From: Pseudomonas sp. MYb60
GTDB lineage: Bacteria; Pseudomonadota; Gammaproteobacteria; Pseudomonadales; Pseudomonadaceae
Reading direction: 5' to 3'
Assembly (NCBI RefSeq): GCF_002979555.1
Contig: NZ_PCOZ01000019.1
Span: 1-64,000 of the forward strand
DNA length: 64,000 bases
Position numbers and translations under genes: made by a program. Positions 61,739 to 64,000 of the stretch are shown piece by piece. Below the pieces are notes generated by a model, which did no database searches, was not told the origin of the DNA, and saw nothing but the letters and a program-made list of their open reading frames with translations. The first letter of the stretch is position 1. Every line of letters begins with the position of its first letter.

Positions 61739-61899
61739 TGTCGAGTGCCTTTGGATGAATGACTGTGGGTTGAATCTTAGGAGCCTGGGCATCGCGTCAC
61801 AACGTCATATCCGCAAGGTTTTCGGACATGCCCCGATGACAGTTGCCGTTTGCCTGCCAGCCGCCGACAATCCACTCCTCACCCTGCTGGAGAAACACC

Positions 61900-62844
61900 A
61901 TGCACAGCGTTGCGCTGCTGGTTTACCCAAATTTCGAATGCCTGAGCCTCAGCGTGGGCTCGGTGTTCGAGTGCGCGAACCTGCTGCGCGGCGAACCGGC
62001 CTATGAATTCCACCTGGTGTCGGAGAGCGGCGGCGCAGTGATGACGTCCCAGGGTTTCTCGGTAAACACCACGCCGATTCGCGCCGACGGCTATGACACA
62101 TTGATCGTCGGCGGCTACATGGAGTTCCGTCTGCCGGAAGCCAACCTGCTCGAACAGGTCAAGGCCGCTTCGGCGCAGTCGCGGCGCGTGGCCTCGTTGT
62201 GCATGGGCATCTTCGTGCTGGCAGAGGCCGGTTTGCTGGAAGGCAAGCGCACCACCACCCATTGGATCCATGCGCCGGCGTTTCGCAAGCGCTACCCTCA
62301 TATCCAACTGGAAGAAGACAAACTGTTCGTGGTGGACGGCCAGATATGGACCGGCGCCGGCATGAGCGCCGGTGTGGACCTGGCGCTGGCCATGGTGGAG
62401 AACGACCTGGGCAGCGACCTGGCGCGGCGCATCGCGCGCAAGTTGGTGATCGCCCAGCGTCGGGGCAGCGAGCAGTCGCAGTTGTCGGCGCTGCTGGAAC
62501 TGGACCCCAAGTCAGACCGCGTACAACTGGCCATGGCCTACGCCCGCGAGAACCTCACCCACGATTTATCGGTGGAAGCCCTGGCCGACGTGGCGCGGCT
62601 AAGCCCGCGCCAGTTCAGCCGGGTGTTTCGCGAGGAAACCGGGCAGACGCCGGCCAAGGCCATCGAACTGCTACGCGTAGAAGCCGCGCGCCTGATGATG
62701 GAAACCAGTCGCCACCCGGTGGAAGTGGTCGCCCGCGAAACCGGCTTCGGTGATCGCGAGCGCATGCGCCAGGCCTTCCTGCGCGCCTTCGGGCAACCGC
62801 CGCAGGTGATGCAGCAGGCGTTTAATGCAACGCTGCCCGCGTGA
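61900..62844 (+). CDS. GlxA family transcriptional regulator (DJ-1 domain + AraC HTH)
   Basis: 314 residues. Residues about 1-170 form a DJ-1/PfpI-like sensor domain (VALLVYPNFECLSLSVGSVF, SLCMGIFVLAEAGLLEGKRT, TTHW). The C-terminal AraC HTH reads DLSVEALADVARLSPRQFSR and HPVEVVARETGFGDRERMRQ. GGAG lies before ATG 61900. It is divergent from the PfpI/OYE genes and a likely activator of them. The end overlaps the GNAT gene by 23 bases. Confidence 0.92.
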   Translation: MHSVALLVYPNFECLSLSVGSVFECANLLRGEPAYEFHLVSESGGAVMTSQGFSVNTTPIRADGYDTLIVGGYMEFRLPEANLLEQVKAASAQSRRVASLCMGIFVLAEAGLLEGKRTTTHWIHAPAFRKRYPHIQLEEDKLFVVDGQIWTGAGMSAGVDLALAMVENDLGSDLARRIARKLVIAQRRGSEQSQLSALLELDPKSDRVQLAMAYARENLTHDLSVEALADVARLSPRQFSRVFREETGQTPAKAIELLRVEAARLMMETSRHPVEVVARETGFGDRERMRQAFLRAFGQPPQVMQQAFNATLPA

Positions 62845-63328
62845 TCAGGTAGGTCACCAACTGCGGGTCATCGTCCAGCTCAAGGGTCTGCACCGGGCGC
62901 GGCAGGGTGTCGAGGACCGTGCGCCAGAACGCCTGGGACACTTCATCCTGGTCATAGAAGCGCACCAGCCAATTGGCCTCGCCGCTGCACAGCACCTGGC
63001 TGGCGATCGCCCGGCCGATGCCTTTGCGCCGGTAGCGCTTGAGGATGAACAGGTCGGCCAGCTCCAGCGCGTCGATGCCCGGTAGCTCACTGCCTTCGAT
63101 CAACAGGAAGCCGGCGATATAGCCGTCCACCAGCAACAGGTTGGCGCTCCACTGCGGGTCTTGCCAGTAGCGCGACAGGTGTTCGTCGTGAATGTAGAAA
63201 CGGCCGTCCCCTTCGACATCTTCCTGTTCCCAGTCAGACGACTCGTAGGCGTAATACTGGTAGAGATTGCGGATCAGCTCGGCCTCATCGGGGCCGGTCT
63301 GGATCAATTCAACGGTGGTTTCGGGCAT
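62822..63328 (-). CDS. GNAT family N-acetyltransferase
   Basis: 168 residues. Acetyl-CoA motif A: LADLFILKRYRRKGIGRAIA near residue 96, followed by ANWLVRFYDQDEVSQAFW. The N terminus is acidic (ESSDWEQEDVEGDG). Substrate unknown. ATG 63328 chosen because the conserved fold starts there; a longer frame to 63487 crosses the spacer to the uppP-type gene. Convergent 23-base overlap with the GlxA gene. Confidence 0.85.
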   Translation of the reverse strand: MPETTVELIQTGPDEAELIRNLYQYYAYESSDWEQEDVEGDGRFYIHDEHLSRYWQDPQWSANLLLVDGYIAGFLLIEGSELPGIDALELADLFILKRYRRKGIGRAIASQVLCSGEANWLVRFYDQDEVSQAFWRTVLDTLPRPVQTLELDDDPQLVTYLITRAALH

Positions 63329-63498
63329 GGGACTCTCGGTGCAAAAACGCAGGGCGCCATTGTTCACAAAACAGGTGTGCAGTCCACTAACCTTTCTACT
63401 TGCTGAACCGATTGCAAATAGCCCCTGCCCCGCCCGAAACCCGCACATATTTCGCATAGACTCCGCCGACTTACCGCGCTGTCTCAAGGATTCGTATC

Positions 63499-64000
63499 GT
63501 GACGAACGTCTGTTCCGCCGGCCTGGACGTGGGTTTCGCGTCCCTGGATTACCTGCAGATTTTTATCCTGGGCGTGATCCAGGGCATCACCGAACTGCTC
63601 CCGGTGTCGTCCACTGCCCATATGCGTGTCGTCCCTACCCTGCTCGGCTGGCAGGACCCTGGCTCGGCGTTTTCGGCGGCGATGCAGTTGGCCGCATTGG
63701 CGGCAGTGGTCAGTTATTTCTGGCGCGATGTGCGCCAGGTCACCACCGGCAGCATCGGCGCGGTGCGTCGGGGTGATTTCAATGATCGCTGGTTCAAGCT
63801 GGCCGTGGCGATCGTGCTGGCGACCCTGCCCATCGGCTTTGCCGGCCTGGCATTGTCCTCGACCCTGAATACGTGCAACTCGCCGCTGCGCGGGCTGCTG
63901 GTGATCGGGATTTCCTGCGTGGTGATGGCGGTGCTGTTGGCCGTGGCCGAAGTGCGCGCGCGCCACAGCCGGGAAATAGGCCAGATGCGCCTGCGCGATG
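63499..64000 (+). CDS. uppP: Undecaprenyl-diphosphate phosphatase, UppP/BacA type (5' part, runs off right edge)
   Basis: At least 167 codons from GTG 63499 with AAGGA 8 bases upstream. First motif ILGVIQGITELLPVSSTAHM near residue 17 holds the catalytic Glu and SSTxH pattern of UppP, then LGWQDPGSAFSAAMQLAALA and SYFWRD. This integral membrane enzyme recycles the lipid carrier for peptidoglycan and O-antigen synthesis and can give bacitracin tolerance. The STAHM rather than STGH wording suggests the less common subgroup, so it may be a second copy. Confidence 0.88.
   Translation, partial: MTNVCSAGLDVGFASLDYLQIFILGVIQGITELLPVSSTAHMRVVPTLLGWQDPGSAFSAAMQLAALAAVVSYFWRDVRQVTTGSIGAVRRGDFNDRWFKLAVAIVLATLPIGFAGLALSSTLNTCNSPLRGLLVIGISCVVMAVLLAVAEVRARHSREIGQMRLRD

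Overview
The window is a chromosomal segment from a Pseudomonas of the P. fluorescens group. The basis is the GC-rich coding style with long antisense shadow frames, a pyoverdine-type peptide synthetase, the urtABCDE/formamidase system with a transporter-linked sensor kinase, the pncA-pncB-nadE/nrtR cassette, polyol genes mtlE/mtlR and REP-type palindromes. No rRNA, tRNA, CRISPR array, transposase or phage gene was seen.

Layout. 1-9163 (minus) is the 5' part of a giant NRPS (C-A-T-E-C-A-T-C, running off the left edge). Its first two A-domain pockets read as Ser (epimerised to D-Ser) and a basic residue such as Lys, which fits a pyoverdine side chain. 9322-15171 is a compact set of four isoprenoid (MEP) pathway genes, dxr / dxs-ispH-ispG, normally scattered single copies in Pseudomonas. 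A short ORF in the middle looks like the remains of a terpene synthase. 15155-16510 is a MATE exporter. 16548-18366 is an amide-degradation operon, fmdA-fmdB plus a deleted amiE. 18456-23479 is a GntR-controlled lyase / DctA / fumarase catabolic cassette. 23522-24765 is an orphan gene with a perfect hrp box and three tandem EF-hand-like units, probably a type III secretion substrate. 24812-34053 is urtEDCBA plus a divergent NCS1-transporter/histidine-kinase hybrid and a LuxR-type response regulator. An operator-like palindrome upstream of urtA recurs upstream of fmdA, which links urea and formamide use.

34085-37617 is the NAD salvage operon pncA-pncB-nadE with its NrtR repressor and a palindromic operator. 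37694-40906 is a reduced polyol locus: mtlE and a sorbitol-dehydrogenase-like SDR without permease or ATPase genes, and a divergent mtlR. The rest is mostly short units of transporters, regulators and redox enzymes: quinone oxidoreductases, XapX, AraC and LysR regulators, two half-size YdcZ transporters, mntH, a hydrolase/YaaW-like fusion, EamA and MFS exporters, a CPA2 antiporter, cobF, an alcohol dehydrogenase, a chloroperoxidase-like hydrolase, DoxX, an Old Yellow Enzyme, DJ-1/PfpI and GlxA proteins, a GNAT acetyltransferase, and the start of an undecaprenyl-diphosphatase gene.

The most interesting parts are the redundant MEP cluster with its terpene-synthase-like remnant, the hrp-box gene with a triplicated domain, and the shared urtA/fmdA operator.
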